9,411 nucleotides of DNA, from the NCBI GenBank assembly GCA_016462625.1, contig JAEMSV010000130.1, positions 1 through 9,411 on the forward strand, given 5' to 3'. This document shows, piece by piece, positions 1-6,944 of the stretch. This stretch comes from Solirubrobacteraceae bacterium. Lineage in GTDB: Bacteria > Actinomycetota > Thermoleophilia > Solirubrobacterales > Solirubrobacteraceae. The notes under the pieces were generated by a model. The model had not been told where the DNA came from. It saw only the letters and a list, made by a program, of their open reading frames with translations, and made no database searches. Position 1 is the stretch's first letter. Each line of letters begins with the position of its first letter. Position numbers and translations under genes: made by a program.

Positions 1-1173
1 GACTTCCAGCAGAAGGTCAACTACCAGCGTGCGCTCGAGGGCGAGATCGCGAACAACATCGGCACCATCGACGGCGTCAACAGCGCCACGGTGCAGCTCT
101 CGCTTCCCGAGGACCAGCTCTTCGCCGACGAGTCGAAGCCCGCCACCGCGGCGGTGCTCCTCGATTCGGCCGACATGGACCCGGCCCAGATCCGCGGCAT
201 GGCCAAGCTCGTCTCGGGCGCGGTCGAGGGCCTGAAGGAGGAGGACGTCACGATCACGGCGGCCGACGGCTCCCTGCTCTGGCCGGTGGGCGAGAACGGC
301 CAGCCCGGTGGCGGCTCCACCTCGAAGATCTCGGCCGAGAACCGGTACGCCGCGCAGCTCGAGGGCAAGATCAACGCGAAGCTCACGCAGATGCTCGGCG
401 CCAACAAGGCGTACGTCCAGGTCAGTCCGACGCTGAACATGAACGACATCAGCCGCGACACGCTGACGTGGGGCGACAAGGGCACCGCGCTGACCAGCAA
501 GTCCGAGAAGGAACAGCTGGAGAGCCAGGGCGAGGCGGCCACGCCGTCGGGCGTCCGGGCGCAGCTCGAGGACGCGGCCGCCACGGGCGCCGGGAGCCAG
601 TCGAACTACAACCGTGAGTCGAAGGAGGATTCCTTCGGCGTCGACAAGCAGGTCGAGCGCACCAAGGTCGCGCAGGGCGCGGTCGAGAAGCTCGACGTGG
701 CCGTCGTCTTCGACAAGACCGTCCCGAAGGCGGACGTCTCCGAGATGGAGGCCTATGTCGCCAACGCCGCCGGCGTCGACACGCAGCGCGGCGACAACCT
801 CTCGGTCAGCCAGATCGCGTTCGCGAAGGCCGCCAAGCCGGAAGAGGCCAAGGGCGGGCCCGTGCCGAAGGCCGCCGCCGGCGCCGCCAAGTGGGTCGGT
901 CTCGGCATCGCCGGTCTGCTGTTCCTCTTCTTCGTCACCCGGGCGCTGCGCAAGCGCGAGAGCGAGGCGCTCGGCGACGCGCGCTGGCTCACCGAGATCG
1001 ATGAGCCCCGCCCCCTGGCCGAGCTGACCGCCGCGGGCGGCGCGCCGCAAGGCTCGACGCTGCCCCAGGCCGCGCCGCCGAGCGCCGCGAGAACCCAGAT
1101 CGGCGAGATGGTCGACAAGGAGCCGGAGAAGGTGGCCCAGCAGCTGCGCGCATGGATGTCGGAGGAGTCGTGA
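1..1173 (+). CDS. fliF: Flagellar MS-ring protein FliF (5' end missing)
   Basis: FliF is the inner-membrane protein that oligomerises into the MS ring, the base on which the flagellar rod, export gate and switch assemble. The reading frame is open from base 1, so the N-terminus and first membrane helix lie outside the window; 390 residues remain of a family usually about 500-560 long. Residues 1-90 are the end of the YscJ/FliF ring-building domain (NYQRALEGEI, then VQLSLPEDQLF). The FliF C-terminal periplasmic domain follows (about residues 105-280), with a charged, Ser/Gly-rich middle loop. Residues 298-316 (WVGLGIAGLLFLFFVTRAL) form the second membrane helix, followed by positive charges. 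The cytoplasmic tail ends EKVAQQLRAWMSEES, matching the known FliG-binding tail of the family. The stop codon overlaps the fliG start by four bases. Identity is secure; only the missing 5' end limits the entry. Confidence 0.97.
   Translation, partial: DFQQKVNYQRALEGEIANNIGTIDGVNSATVQLSLPEDQLFADESKPATAAVLLDSADMDPAQIRGMAKLVSGAVEGLKEEDVTITAADGSLLWPVGENGQPGGGSTSKISAENRYAAQLEGKINAKLTQMLGANKAYVQVSPTLNMNDISRDTLTWGDKGTALTSKSEKEQLESQGEAATPSGVRAQLEDAAATGAGSQSNYNRESKEDSFGVDKQVERTKVAQGAVEKLDVAVVFDKTVPKADVSEMEAYVANAAGVDTQRGDNLSVSQIAFAKAAKPEEAKGGPVPKAAAGAAKWVGLGIAGLLFLFFVTRALRKRESEALGDARWLTEIDEPRPLAELTAAGGAPQGSTLPQAAPPSAARTQIGEMVDKEPEKVAQQLRAWMSEES
1161..1166 (+). promoter_or_regulatory. Ribosome binding site deciding the fliG start
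   Basis: GGAGGA lies just upstream of the GTG at 1170, inside the last codons of fliF. It lies downstream of the ATG at 1152, so it could not serve that codon. This favours GTG 1170, whose GTGA overlaps the fliF stop as in coupled operons. The spacing is short (3-4 bases), which keeps the call moderate. Confidence 0.6.
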
Positions 1174-2252
1174 GCGATCTCGCCGAAGCCGAAGTCGACG
1201 CGGAGGTCGGGACCGCCCTCGAGCCCGTCGAGGCGCCCCGCGCGACCGTCGCCTACACCGGCCGCCAGAAGGCCGCCGCCATGCTGGTCAGCCTCGGCCC
1301 GGAGAAGGCCGCCGAGATCATGCGGTTCATGCCCGACGAGGAGGTCGAGCAGCTCTCCGCCGACATGGCCGAGATCTACCGCGTGGACCCGGGCGTCTCC
1401 GAGGCCCTGTACGAAGAGCTCTACATCCGGATGGCGCCGGGCTCCGAGGTCGCCCTCGGCGGCCTCGAGTACACGCGCGAGGTCCTGGAGAACCTGCTCG
1501 GCCCGCAGCGCGCCGACGAGATCATCAGCTTGCTGCAGGCGCGCGGCGAGGTCCGCCCGTTCGAGTTCCTGCGGCGCACGCCGCCTGAGCAGATCTACAC
1601 GCTGCTGAAGGACGAGGCGCCGCAGACGATCGCGCTCGTCATCGCGTCCCTGTGGCCGAGCGTCGCCGGCCAGGTCCTCACGCACCTTCCGCCCGAAGTG
1701 CAGGCGGAGATCGCCGTCCGCATCGCCACGATGAAGGAGACGAACCCGGGCGTCATCGGTGCGATCGACCAGGGTCTGCGCCAGAAGATCTCGGCGATCA
1801 GCACGGCGGAGTTCCACTCCCCCGGAGGCGTCGACGCGCTCGCGGACATCCTCAACAACGCGGGCCGCTCGACGGAGCGCCACGTCATCGAGCACCTCGC
1901 CGCGAGCGACCCCGAGCTGGCCGACGAGGTCCGCATGAAGCTGTTCACCTTCGAGGACCTGTCGGTGCTCGAGGACCGCGACATGCAGCTCATCCTGCGC
2001 GAGGTCGAGGGCAAGGACCTGGTCCTGGCGCTCCGCGGCGTGCCGGACGATCTGGTCAACAAGTTCCTGTCGAACATGTCCGAGCGCGCAGCCCAGACGC
2101 TGCGCGAGGACATGGAGGTCATGCCCCCGCAGCGGCGCACCGTCGTCGAAGAGGCGCAGGGCAAGATCGTGGCGATCGTCCGCCGCCTCGACGAGGAGGG
2201 CACGATCGTCCTCCCGCGCGGTGAGGACGAGGGCGGCGGGGAGGTTCTCTGA
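1170..2252 (+). CDS. fliG: Flagellar motor switch protein FliG
   Basis: FliG joins the MS ring (FliF tail) to the FliM/FliN C ring and bears the charged residues that interact with the stator. From GTG 1170 it is 360 residues; the family is usually 330-345. The excess is an acidic, Ala-rich lead of about 30 residues before the canonical GRQKAAAMLVSLGPEKAAEIM start of the N domain. The middle domain has EAPQTIALVIASL (from residue 149), where most FliGs read EHPQ. The linker motif appears as LFTF (258-261). In the C domain the torque-surface residues are kept by position: R289 (for the usual Lys), R306 in SERAAQ, E313/D314 in REDM, and R322/R323. The alternative ATG at 1152 adds six residues but has no ribosome site. 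The stop overlaps the fliH start by one base (TGATG), so translation is probably coupled. Confidence 0.97.
   Translation: MSDLAEAEVDAEVGTALEPVEAPRATVAYTGRQKAAAMLVSLGPEKAAEIMRFMPDEEVEQLSADMAEIYRVDPGVSEALYEELYIRMAPGSEVALGGLEYTREVLENLLGPQRADEIISLLQARGEVRPFEFLRRTPPEQIYTLLKDEAPQTIALVIASLWPSVAGQVLTHLPPEVQAEIAVRIATMKETNPGVIGAIDQGLRQKISAISTAEFHSPGGVDALADILNNAGRSTERHVIEHLAASDPELADEVRMKLFTFEDLSVLEDRDMQLILREVEGKDLVLALRGVPDDLVNKFLSNMSERAAQTLREDMEVMPPQRRTVVEEAQGKIVAIVRRLDEEGTIVLPRGEDEGGGEVL
2238..2244 (+). promoter_or_regulatory. Ribosome binding site of fliH
   Basis: GGGGAGG lies seven bases upstream of the fliH ATG at 2252, within the last codons of fliG. It is the clearest Shine-Dalgarno sequence in the window and fixes the fliH start. 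Confidence 0.7.
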
Positions 2253-2839
2253 TGAGCTACGACCTGCCGGAGCTGACGCCCCTCCCCGGAGCGGCGGTGA
2301 TCGACCACCGCGACCACGTCGCCGAGGCGATGGCCGAGGCCGACGCGATCCGCCAGCGCGCCTACGACGAGGGCTACGCCGCCGGGCTCGCCGAGGCCCA
2401 GGCCGCGGCGACCCCGGCCGTCGAGGCGATGACGTCCGCCGCGGCGGGGCTCGACGAGATGCGCGTGCACGTCGCCGATGGCTTGGAGCGCGGCTCGGTC
2501 GGCCTCGCGCTGCGCATTGCCGAGCAGGTCGTCGGCGCGGCCGTGACGGTTGATCCGGAGCTCGTCCTCGAAGCGATCCGCGGCGCGCTGCGGCGCCTGA
2601 CCGAGCGCGACCGCGTGCAGATCATGGTGAACCCCGACGATCTGGACATCGTCCGCTCGCAGATCGACGACGTCGTGCAGCAGCTCGGCGGCATCGGTTC
2701 GGTGGACGTGCAGTCCGAGCGGCGGGTGTCCCGCGGCGGCGCGATCGTCCGCACCGGCGAAGGCGACGTCGACGCGTCGATCGAGACCAAGCTGACCCGT
2801 GCGCGTGAGGTGCTCGAGCGTGAGTTCGCCGACAGCTGA
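2252..2839 (+). CDS. fliH: Flagellar export ATPase regulator FliH
   Basis: FliH dimers bind the FliI ATPase, hold it inactive in the cytoplasm and tether it to the C ring and export gate. The 195 residues show the family layout: a short N-terminal segment, an Ala/Glu-rich helical stretch (about 22-75, with EADAIRQRAYDEGYAAGLAEAQ as the typical entry), then the globular C domain (about 85-195) with LRIAEQVVGAAVTVDPELV, the VQIMVNPDDLDIV strand, and RGGAIVRTGEGDVDASIETKL near the end. The match is by pattern and position between fliG and fliI, since FliH sequences diverge strongly. The N-terminus (MSYDLPELTPLPG) has no tryptophan, whereas the well-studied enterobacterial FliH uses N-terminal Trp residues to bind FliN and FlhA. 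The 3' end probably overlaps fliI by 20 bases. Confidence 0.9.
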   Translation: MSYDLPELTPLPGAAVIDHRDHVAEAMAEADAIRQRAYDEGYAAGLAEAQAAATPAVEAMTSAAAGLDEMRVHVADGLERGSVGLALRIAEQVVGAAVTVDPELVLEAIRGALRRLTERDRVQIMVNPDDLDIVRSQIDDVVQQLGGIGSVDVQSERRVSRGGAIVRTGEGDVDASIETKLTRAREVLEREFADS

Positions 2840-4289
2840 GGTCGTGCTCGAGGATGGGCTGGAGAAGCTCGCACGCCTGGCCGTCGCGGTCAGCCGCGCG
2901 GACCTCTCGGTGCGCCGGGGCCGCGTCTCGGACGTCATCGGCCTGATCATCGAAGCCGCGGGCCTCGAGGTGGAGGTCGGCGAGATCTGCGACATCTCGA
3001 CGGGACGCGACCGCCCGACGGTCCCCGCCGAGGTGGTCGGCTTCCGCGCCGGCCGAACGCTCTTGATGCCTCTGGGCGACATGCACGGGATCGGCCCGGG
3101 CAACGTCGTCATCGCGACGGGCGAGCAGCTGACCGTGCCGGTCGGCGAGCACATGCTCGGCCGGGTGCTCGACGGTCTTGGTCGTCCGCTGGACGGCGGC
3201 GAGGACCCGGTGCTCGCGCCGCGGCGTGGGGCGAGCGCTTCGCCTCCCGATCCCATGTCGCGCCCGCGGATCGAGGACCGGGTGTCTCTGGGCGTGCGTG
3301 CGCTGGACGCGTTGGTTCCGTGCGGCCGCGGTCAGCGCATGGGCATCTTCGCCGGCTCTGGTGTCGGCAAGTCTTCTCTGCTGGGGATGATCGCGAAGTC
3401 GACCTCGGCCGACATCAACGTGATCTGCCTGGTCGGCGAGCGTGGCCGCGAGGTGCGCGAGTTCATCGAGCGCGACCTGGGCGACGCGATCTCGCGTTCC
3501 GTGGTGGTCGTGGCGACCTCCGACCAGCCCGCGCTGGTGCGCATCAAGGCGGCCATGACGGCGACGACGATTGCGGAGTCCTTCCGCGACGGCGGCGCGA
3601 ACGTGATGCTGATGATGGACTCGGTCACGCGCTTCGCGATGGCCCAGCGTGAGGTCGGCCTGGCGATCGGCGAGCCGCCGGCGACCCGTGGCTACACCCC
3701 TTCGGTGTTCGCGCTGCTCCCGAAGCTGCTGGAGCGCTCGGGGACGTCGGCGGAGGGCTCGATCACCGCGTTGTACACCGTGCTCGTCGACGGCGACGAC
3801 ATGAACGAGCCGATCGCGGATGCGGTGCGGTCGATTCTCGACGGCCACATCGTGCTGACTCGCGACCTCGCCCACCAGGGCCACTATCCGGCGGTCGACG
3901 TGCTGCAGTCCGTCTCGCGTCTGGTCGGCGAGATCATGACCCCCGAGGTCCGGGCCGCCGGCACCGACGTGCGCTCGCTGATGGCCGCGTACAAGGACAA
4001 GCGCGACCTGATCTCGATCGGCGCGTACGAGGCCGGTTCGGACCCGATGACCGATCGCGCGATCGCGATGCGCGAGCCGATCGACACCTTCCTGCGCCAG
4101 ACCGTCGAGGACGTCTCGACGGCCGAGTCGGCGGACGAGTGGCTGCTGCAGCTCGCGGGTGCTGCGGGTGGCCTGGCGCCGGTGGCGCCGATGCCTGATC
4201 AGTCCGGTGGCGGCACCGCCGACGGGATCGGCGCGGAGTTCCCCGCGGCGAATCCCAGCGCGATCCCGCCGTTGAACCTGGGCGTCTGA
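2820..4289 (+). CDS. fliI: Flagellum-specific export ATPase FliI
   Basis: FliI is the hexameric ATPase of the flagellar type III export apparatus, related to F1 beta, which helps unload substrates at the gate. From GTG 2820 it is 489 residues (family about 430-460). An N-terminal beta-barrel is followed by the ATPase core: Walker A GSGVGKSS (3354-3377), the GERGREVREFIERDLG loop with its catalytic Glu, Walker B VMLMMDS, and the family signature GEPPATRGYTPSVFALLPKLLERSG. The C-terminal helical domain ends near SADEWLLQLAG. About 40 further Ala/Gly/Pro-rich residues follow, a tail most FliI proteins lack. Start choice: GTG 2820 has GAGG nine bases upstream (2807-2810) and overlaps fliH by 20 bases. 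GTG 2799, 2805 and 2844 are possible but less well placed. FliJ, the usual next gene, is displaced to 7056. Confidence 0.96.
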   Translation: MSSPTAEVVLEDGLEKLARLAVAVSRADLSVRRGRVSDVIGLIIEAAGLEVEVGEICDISTGRDRPTVPAEVVGFRAGRTLLMPLGDMHGIGPGNVVIATGEQLTVPVGEHMLGRVLDGLGRPLDGGEDPVLAPRRGASASPPDPMSRPRIEDRVSLGVRALDALVPCGRGQRMGIFAGSGVGKSSLLGMIAKSTSADINVICLVGERGREVREFIERDLGDAISRSVVVVATSDQPALVRIKAAMTATTIAESFRDGGANVMLMMDSVTRFAMAQREVGLAIGEPPATRGYTPSVFALLPKLLERSGTSAEGSITALYTVLVDGDDMNEPIADAVRSILDGHIVLTRDLAHQGHYPAVDVLQSVSRLVGEIMTPEVRAAGTDVRSLMAAYKDKRDLISIGAYEAGSDPMTDRAIAMREPIDTFLRQTVEDVSTAESADEWLLQLAGAAGGLAPVAPMPDQSGGGTADGIGAEFPAANPSAIPPLNLGV

Positions 4290-4325
4290 GACACGGAGTG
4301 CCTGCCGCGCGCGTCCAACGTTCCG

Positions 4326-4592
4326 TCAGTTCTCGTTCAGCGCCGCACCGATGGCCAGCATGACGAGGAGAACGATCACTCCCGCGAAGGCGGCGAACGC
4401 CAGGAGACTCGAGACCACGCTCAGGGCGATGTCGCCCTTCCATCGAGCTGCGAGAAGGCCCGCGACGCCGGCCGCGACCGCAGCTCCCAGGAACCATGCG
4501 ATGTTCAGCTCACTCCCGAGCAGGCGCGCCGCAGCCACCGCGGCAATGCCGAGGGCGCCGCCGAACACGCCGAACAGTGGTGCGCGAAGCAT
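4326..4592 (-). CDS. Small three-helix membrane protein, unknown function
   Basis: I do not recognise this 88-residue protein. It is almost entirely hydrophobic and shows three likely membrane helices: about residues 7-25, 30-49 and 58-84. A short charged turn (ARWKGD, 49-54) lies between the second and third, and the tail is polar (NEN). ATG 4592 is the only ATG start, because an in-frame stop lies four codons upstream; no clear ribosome site is visible. The gene begins 33 bases after the stop of the secreted PASTA-domain gene on the same strand, so the two are probably co-transcribed. It converges on fliI, whose stop is 36 bases away. It could be an accessory of the secreted protein or an unrelated membrane protein. 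Coding reality rests on length, hydrophobic periodicity and operon position. Confidence 0.65.
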   Translation of the reverse strand: MLRAPLFGVFGGALGIAAVAAARLLGSELNIAWFLGAAVAAGVAGLLAARWKGDIALSVVSSLLAFAAFAGVIVLLVMLAIGAALNEN

Positions 4593-4625
4593 CGAGGCGC
4601 ATCATCTCGGACGGCCGCACCAGAC

Positions 4626-5870
4626 TCATCGCCGGCGCCCTCCCAGTGAGACAGTCACCGTGACCTTCGTTCCGGCCGCGAGCTTGGTCCCGGTCTTCCG
4701 CGAGGTGCCGATCACGCGACCGCGCCGGACCTTCGCCGACCGCACGCGCTTCGCCCGCACCCTGCAGTTCGCCTTCGAGAACGAGCGGCGGACGCTCGTC
4801 AGCGTCGCACCCCGCTTCACCTTGGGCACCACGCAGCGTCGCTTCGCGCGCGCGGGCGTCTTGACCGACGGCGGGAGCAGCGACGCCGGGTCGACGTAGT
4901 CGCCCCCCGTGTCCGGCGCCGGCTGCTCCGCCGTCGTCTCCCCGCCCAGCAGGTTCAGCGTGATGACCAGCTTCCCGTCGGCACCGATCGTCACCTTCGC
5001 GAACCCGGCCGCCGACTTCGCGTCCGCGCTGAAGCCCGGGTTGGGCCCGCCGATGAGCAGCGCGAACGTCGCCTCCCACGGGCCGAACGGCAGGTCCGGC
5101 GCGGCGACGCGCGCGTACCCCGTGACCTTCCCGTCGACGAGTCCGGCGACGCTGGTGATCGTTCCCCCGATCGTCGCGTCGCCGATCTCCATCCCGTCCT
5201 CCATCACGCACGGGGGTCCGTCGCTGCTGCCGAGGACGTCGAGCCGCCAGTCCCCGGCTCCGGCGTAGTCCACGGCCCCGGCGCCCTTCAGTGCGCCCCC
5301 CGTTGCGCACCCGATCCGGGCGTCCCCGCGCAGGCGCAGGCCGGCGGCGTCCCACACGACGCCCGCCCCGCTCAGCGAGATCCCGTCCGTCAACGCGATC
5401 GGCCCCCCGACCGATCCCGTGACCTTCGTCATCGGGTCCTTGGCGAAGAGGTCGCAGCCCTCGAGCCGGCCGGACAGGTCGACCGGGTCGTGCAGAGCCA
5501 GCGTGAACCGGTAGCTGCGGTCCCAGCGGATCAAGCCGCTGCCGAGCTGCTCGTCTCCGACGAACAGGCGCACGACGAACCCGTTGAGGTTCGTCCCGAA
5601 CGTCACCCGCCAGCGGTCCGCGCCGGGTGGCGGCGCGGGCAGCGTCTTGATGACGGAGCCGCTCGACGGCTGCGTCTCCTCGGTCAGTGCCTTGACCGGC
5701 TTGCAGGCTTCGCGATCGGCGGCGTGCGCCGTCGCGGTCCCCGATATGAGCACGAGTACGGCGGCCACCAGGTAGCCGCACGCACCGGACAGTGTGCGTG
5801 TTCTGGACAGAGTTCCGCCCCCCCAGACGGATGAGACCGGGACCGTACGCCGTTCTGAACGCTCGGTCAA
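4626..5870 (-). CDS. Secreted protein with C-terminal PASTA domain
   Basis: The frame opens with a Sec signal: basic SRTRT, hydrophobic YLVAAVLVLISG (33-44), and an AHA|AD cleavage site after residue 50. The mature part (51-335) is beta-rich with many Gly/Thr turns and matches no family I can name. A PASTA-type domain ends the protein (about 346-410): CVVPKVKRGATL, NCRVR, then GRVIGTSRKTGTKLAAGTKVTVTVSLG. PASTA domains bind peptidoglycan or muropeptides in some kinases and penicillin-binding proteins; basic, cysteine-bearing ones at the ends of secreted proteins are common in this kind of actinobacterium. Six cysteines remain after cleavage (56, 139, 188, 221, 346, 369), an even number fitting disulfides. 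The TTG start at 5870 is doubtful because it overlaps an apparent -35 box. A CTG at 5810, after a G-rich run, would give 394 residues starting just before the basic signal region. Confidence 0.85.
   Translation of the reverse strand: MTERSERRTVPVSSVWGGGTLSRTRTLSGACGYLVAAVLVLISGTATAHAADREACKPVKALTEETQPSSGSVIKTLPAPPPGADRWRVTFGTNLNGFVVRLFVGDEQLGSGLIRWDRSYRFTLALHDPVDLSGRLEGCDLFAKDPMTKVTGSVGGPIALTDGISLSGAGVVWDAAGLRLRGDARIGCATGGALKGAGAVDYAGAGDWRLDVLGSSDGPPCVMEDGMEIGDATIGGTITSVAGLVDGKVTGYARVAAPDLPFGPWEATFALLIGGPNPGFSADAKSAAGFAKVTIGADGKLVITLNLLGGETTAEQPAPDTGGDYVDPASLLPPSVKTPARAKRRCVVPKVKRGATLTSVRRSFSKANCRVRAKRVRSAKVRRGRVIGTSRKTGTKLAAGTKVTVTVSLGGRRR
5842..5870 (-). promoter_or_regulatory. Sigma70-type promoter for the PASTA-protein gene
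   Basis: Reading the minus strand, TTGACC (5870-5865) is followed after exactly 17 bases by TACGGT (5847-5842). The -35 box matches TTGACA at five of six positions, and the -10 box keeps the critical first T, A and last T. Transcription would start near 5832-5836. It faces the PASTA-protein and small membrane protein genes. The evidence is the sequence pattern only. Confidence 0.6.
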
Positions 5871-5881
5871 GAGCGGCGATC

Positions 5882-5886
5882 GGAGA
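5882..5886 (+). promoter_or_regulatory. Ribosome binding site for the gene at 5897
   Basis: GGAGA ends ten bases upstream of GTG 5897. Upstream in-frame starts (GTG 5792, ATG 5831) have no such motif and would place the coding region across the divergent promoter, so this site decides the start. Confidence 0.45.
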
Positions 5887-5896
5887 CACTGCTCGG

Positions 5897-6538
5897 GTGG
5901 CCGTCGTCCTCGCGAGCACCTCGTATGACGAGGGGTGGTGGATCCTCGATTTCGATCCGGTCCTGACGGCGTGGGCGGCGGTCGAAGGACGCGACCGGCA
6001 GCGCGGCGACGGGATCATGGTCTTGGTCGCTCCCGAGGGGCTCGCGGAGATCCGGCTTCGGTCGGCGACCGGTCCGGGACGAGGGCCCGACTGGGGCTGG
6101 CGGTTCTCCCGGCGCGGTGATCGGCTGGTCGGCGGCCCAGGACCCGACGGCGCCGGCGCAGGGTCGCCGGGGCCGGGAGTCGCGGGCGTCCAGCCGCTGC
6201 TCGCCGCGCGGGACATCGTCGGGGGCGTGGTGATCGGCCCTGACGTCCCGCTGACCCCGGTGATCGCCGCTGAGGCGTCGCCGACCGATCTGGCCGCGGT
6301 GCAGCAGCCGCACGTCGACCGGCTGACCCGGGACTGGTTCCAGCGGCACGGGAGCGGAGACGACCTGGCCGCGCTGCGCGAAGCCGGCCGAGGTGACGGG
6401 CGCGCGCTCATGGACGTCTCGGATCGGCTCGGTGCGCTCACGTGGTCGTTTCGCGAGGAGACGCCGGAGTTCGCGTTCAACCAGGAGCTCTCGATGCAGT
6501 ACGAGCTGGCCGCGCTCTCGCTCCTCGGCTATGACTGA
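5897..6538 (+). CDS. Hypothetical protein, tryptophan-rich
   Basis: I do not recognise this 213-residue protein. It has no signal peptide or membrane helix and is probably cytoplasmic. The N-terminal part (1-75) is compact and aromatic (DEGWWILDFDP, DWGWRF), with a hydrophobic strand IMVLVAPEGLAEIRL. A Gly/Pro linker (about 79-98) separates it from a helical C-terminal half (about 128-213) with DWFQRHGSGDDL and FNQELSMQYELAALSLLGYD. Seven tryptophans in 213 residues is high. GTG 5897 was chosen for its upstream GGAGA. The 3' end overlaps the thioesterase start by eight bases (ATGACTGA), implying coupled translation and perhaps related jobs. It diverges from the PASTA-protein gene. Its placement between fliI and fliJ is not evidence of a flagellar role. 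Confidence 0.7.
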   Translation: MAVVLASTSYDEGWWILDFDPVLTAWAAVEGRDRQRGDGIMVLVAPEGLAEIRLRSATGPGRGPDWGWRFSRRGDRLVGGPGPDGAGAGSPGPGVAGVQPLLAARDIVGGVVIGPDVPLTPVIAAEASPTDLAAVQQPHVDRLTRDWFQRHGSGDDLAALREAGRGDGRALMDVSDRLGALTWSFREETPEFAFNQELSMQYELAALSLLGYD

Positions 6539-6938
6539 CGACGTGCCCTACGTCCACACCCTCCGCGTCCGCTTCGCCGAGTGTGATCCGCAGGGGTTCG
6601 TCTTCAACGCGAACTACCTGGCGCTGATCGACGTCGCCGTCACCGAGTGGATGCGCGAGCGGTTCGGCTCCTACGCGCGGATGATCGCCGACCACGGCGT
6701 GGACCTCGTCGTCGCCGAGGCCAACCAGCGCTTCCGGCTGCCCGCCCGCGGCGACGATCTGCTCGACATCGCCCTCGCGTTCCCGCAGGTCGGGACCACC
6801 AGCACGACGATGGCGGTGGAGATCACCAGGAACGGGGAGTCCATCCTGGACGCTGAGCTGCGGTACGTCTTCATCGATCCGGACAAGGGGACGAAGACCC
6901 CGATTCCCGAGCCGATTCGGGCCGCTTTGCAGGGATAG
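6531..6938 (+). CDS. Acyl-CoA thioesterase, 4HBT hotdog family
   Basis: The 135 residues form one hotdog domain of the 4-hydroxybenzoyl-CoA thioesterase type, enzymes that hydrolyse acyl-CoA thioesters in the cytoplasm and usually work as tetramers. The signature is near the N-terminus: VRFAECDPQGFVFNANYLALIDVAVTEW (13-40), with the Asp of CDPQG (residue 19) at the catalytic position of the classic enzymes and the long helix following it. Strands RFRLPARGDDLLDIAL and TTMAVEITRNGESILDAELRYVFID complete the fold. ATG 6531 lies inside the end of the upstream gene; GTG 6543 is an alternative start. The substrate cannot be told from sequence; family members act on aromatic, short-chain or long-chain acyl-CoAs. 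No tol-pal (ybgC-type) neighbours are present. A dyad follows the stop. Confidence 0.9.
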   Translation: MTDDVPYVHTLRVRFAECDPQGFVFNANYLALIDVAVTEWMRERFGSYARMIADHGVDLVVAEANQRFRLPARGDDLLDIALAFPQVGTTSTTMAVEITRNGESILDAELRYVFIDPDKGTKTPIPEPIRAALQG

Positions 6939-6944
6939 CGCCCA

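Noticed and set aside
1152..1169. ATG at 1152 as the fliG start
   Set aside because: No ribosome site precedes it, and GGAGGA lies between it and GTG 1170, which has the GTGA overlap expected here.
753..3884. Long minus-strand open frames opposite fliF-fliI (753-1895, 1595-3256, 2622-3884)
   Set aside because: Arg/His/Ala-rich translations without motifs, antisense to clear flagellar genes; typical high-GC antisense artefacts.
4290..4325. Bidirectional terminator between fliI and the small membrane gene
   Set aside because: Only a 5-bp match (ACGGA 4293-4297 with TCCGT 4322-4326) across a 24-base loop; too weak to call.
5769..5789. Lipobox in the PASTA protein (LSGAC at residues 27-31)
   Set aside because: The Cys precedes the hydrophobic core and no Leu is at -3; the AHA|AD site fits an ordinary Sec signal.
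5792..5896. Earlier starts (GTG 5792, ATG 5831) for the plus-strand unknown gene
   Set aside because: No ribosome site, and they cross the divergent promoter; the translated extension looks non-coding.
4510..6480. 656-codon open frame on the minus strand
   Set aside because: It lies over the PASTA gene in another frame and antisense to the 5897 and thioesterase genes, is rich in Arg/Pro/Gly, and shows no domain; a shadow of high-GC coding sequence.
6393..6530. Upstream in-frame extension of the thioesterase
   Set aside because: The extension is an Arg/Ser-rich shadow of the upstream gene; the hotdog domain begins right after ATG 6531.
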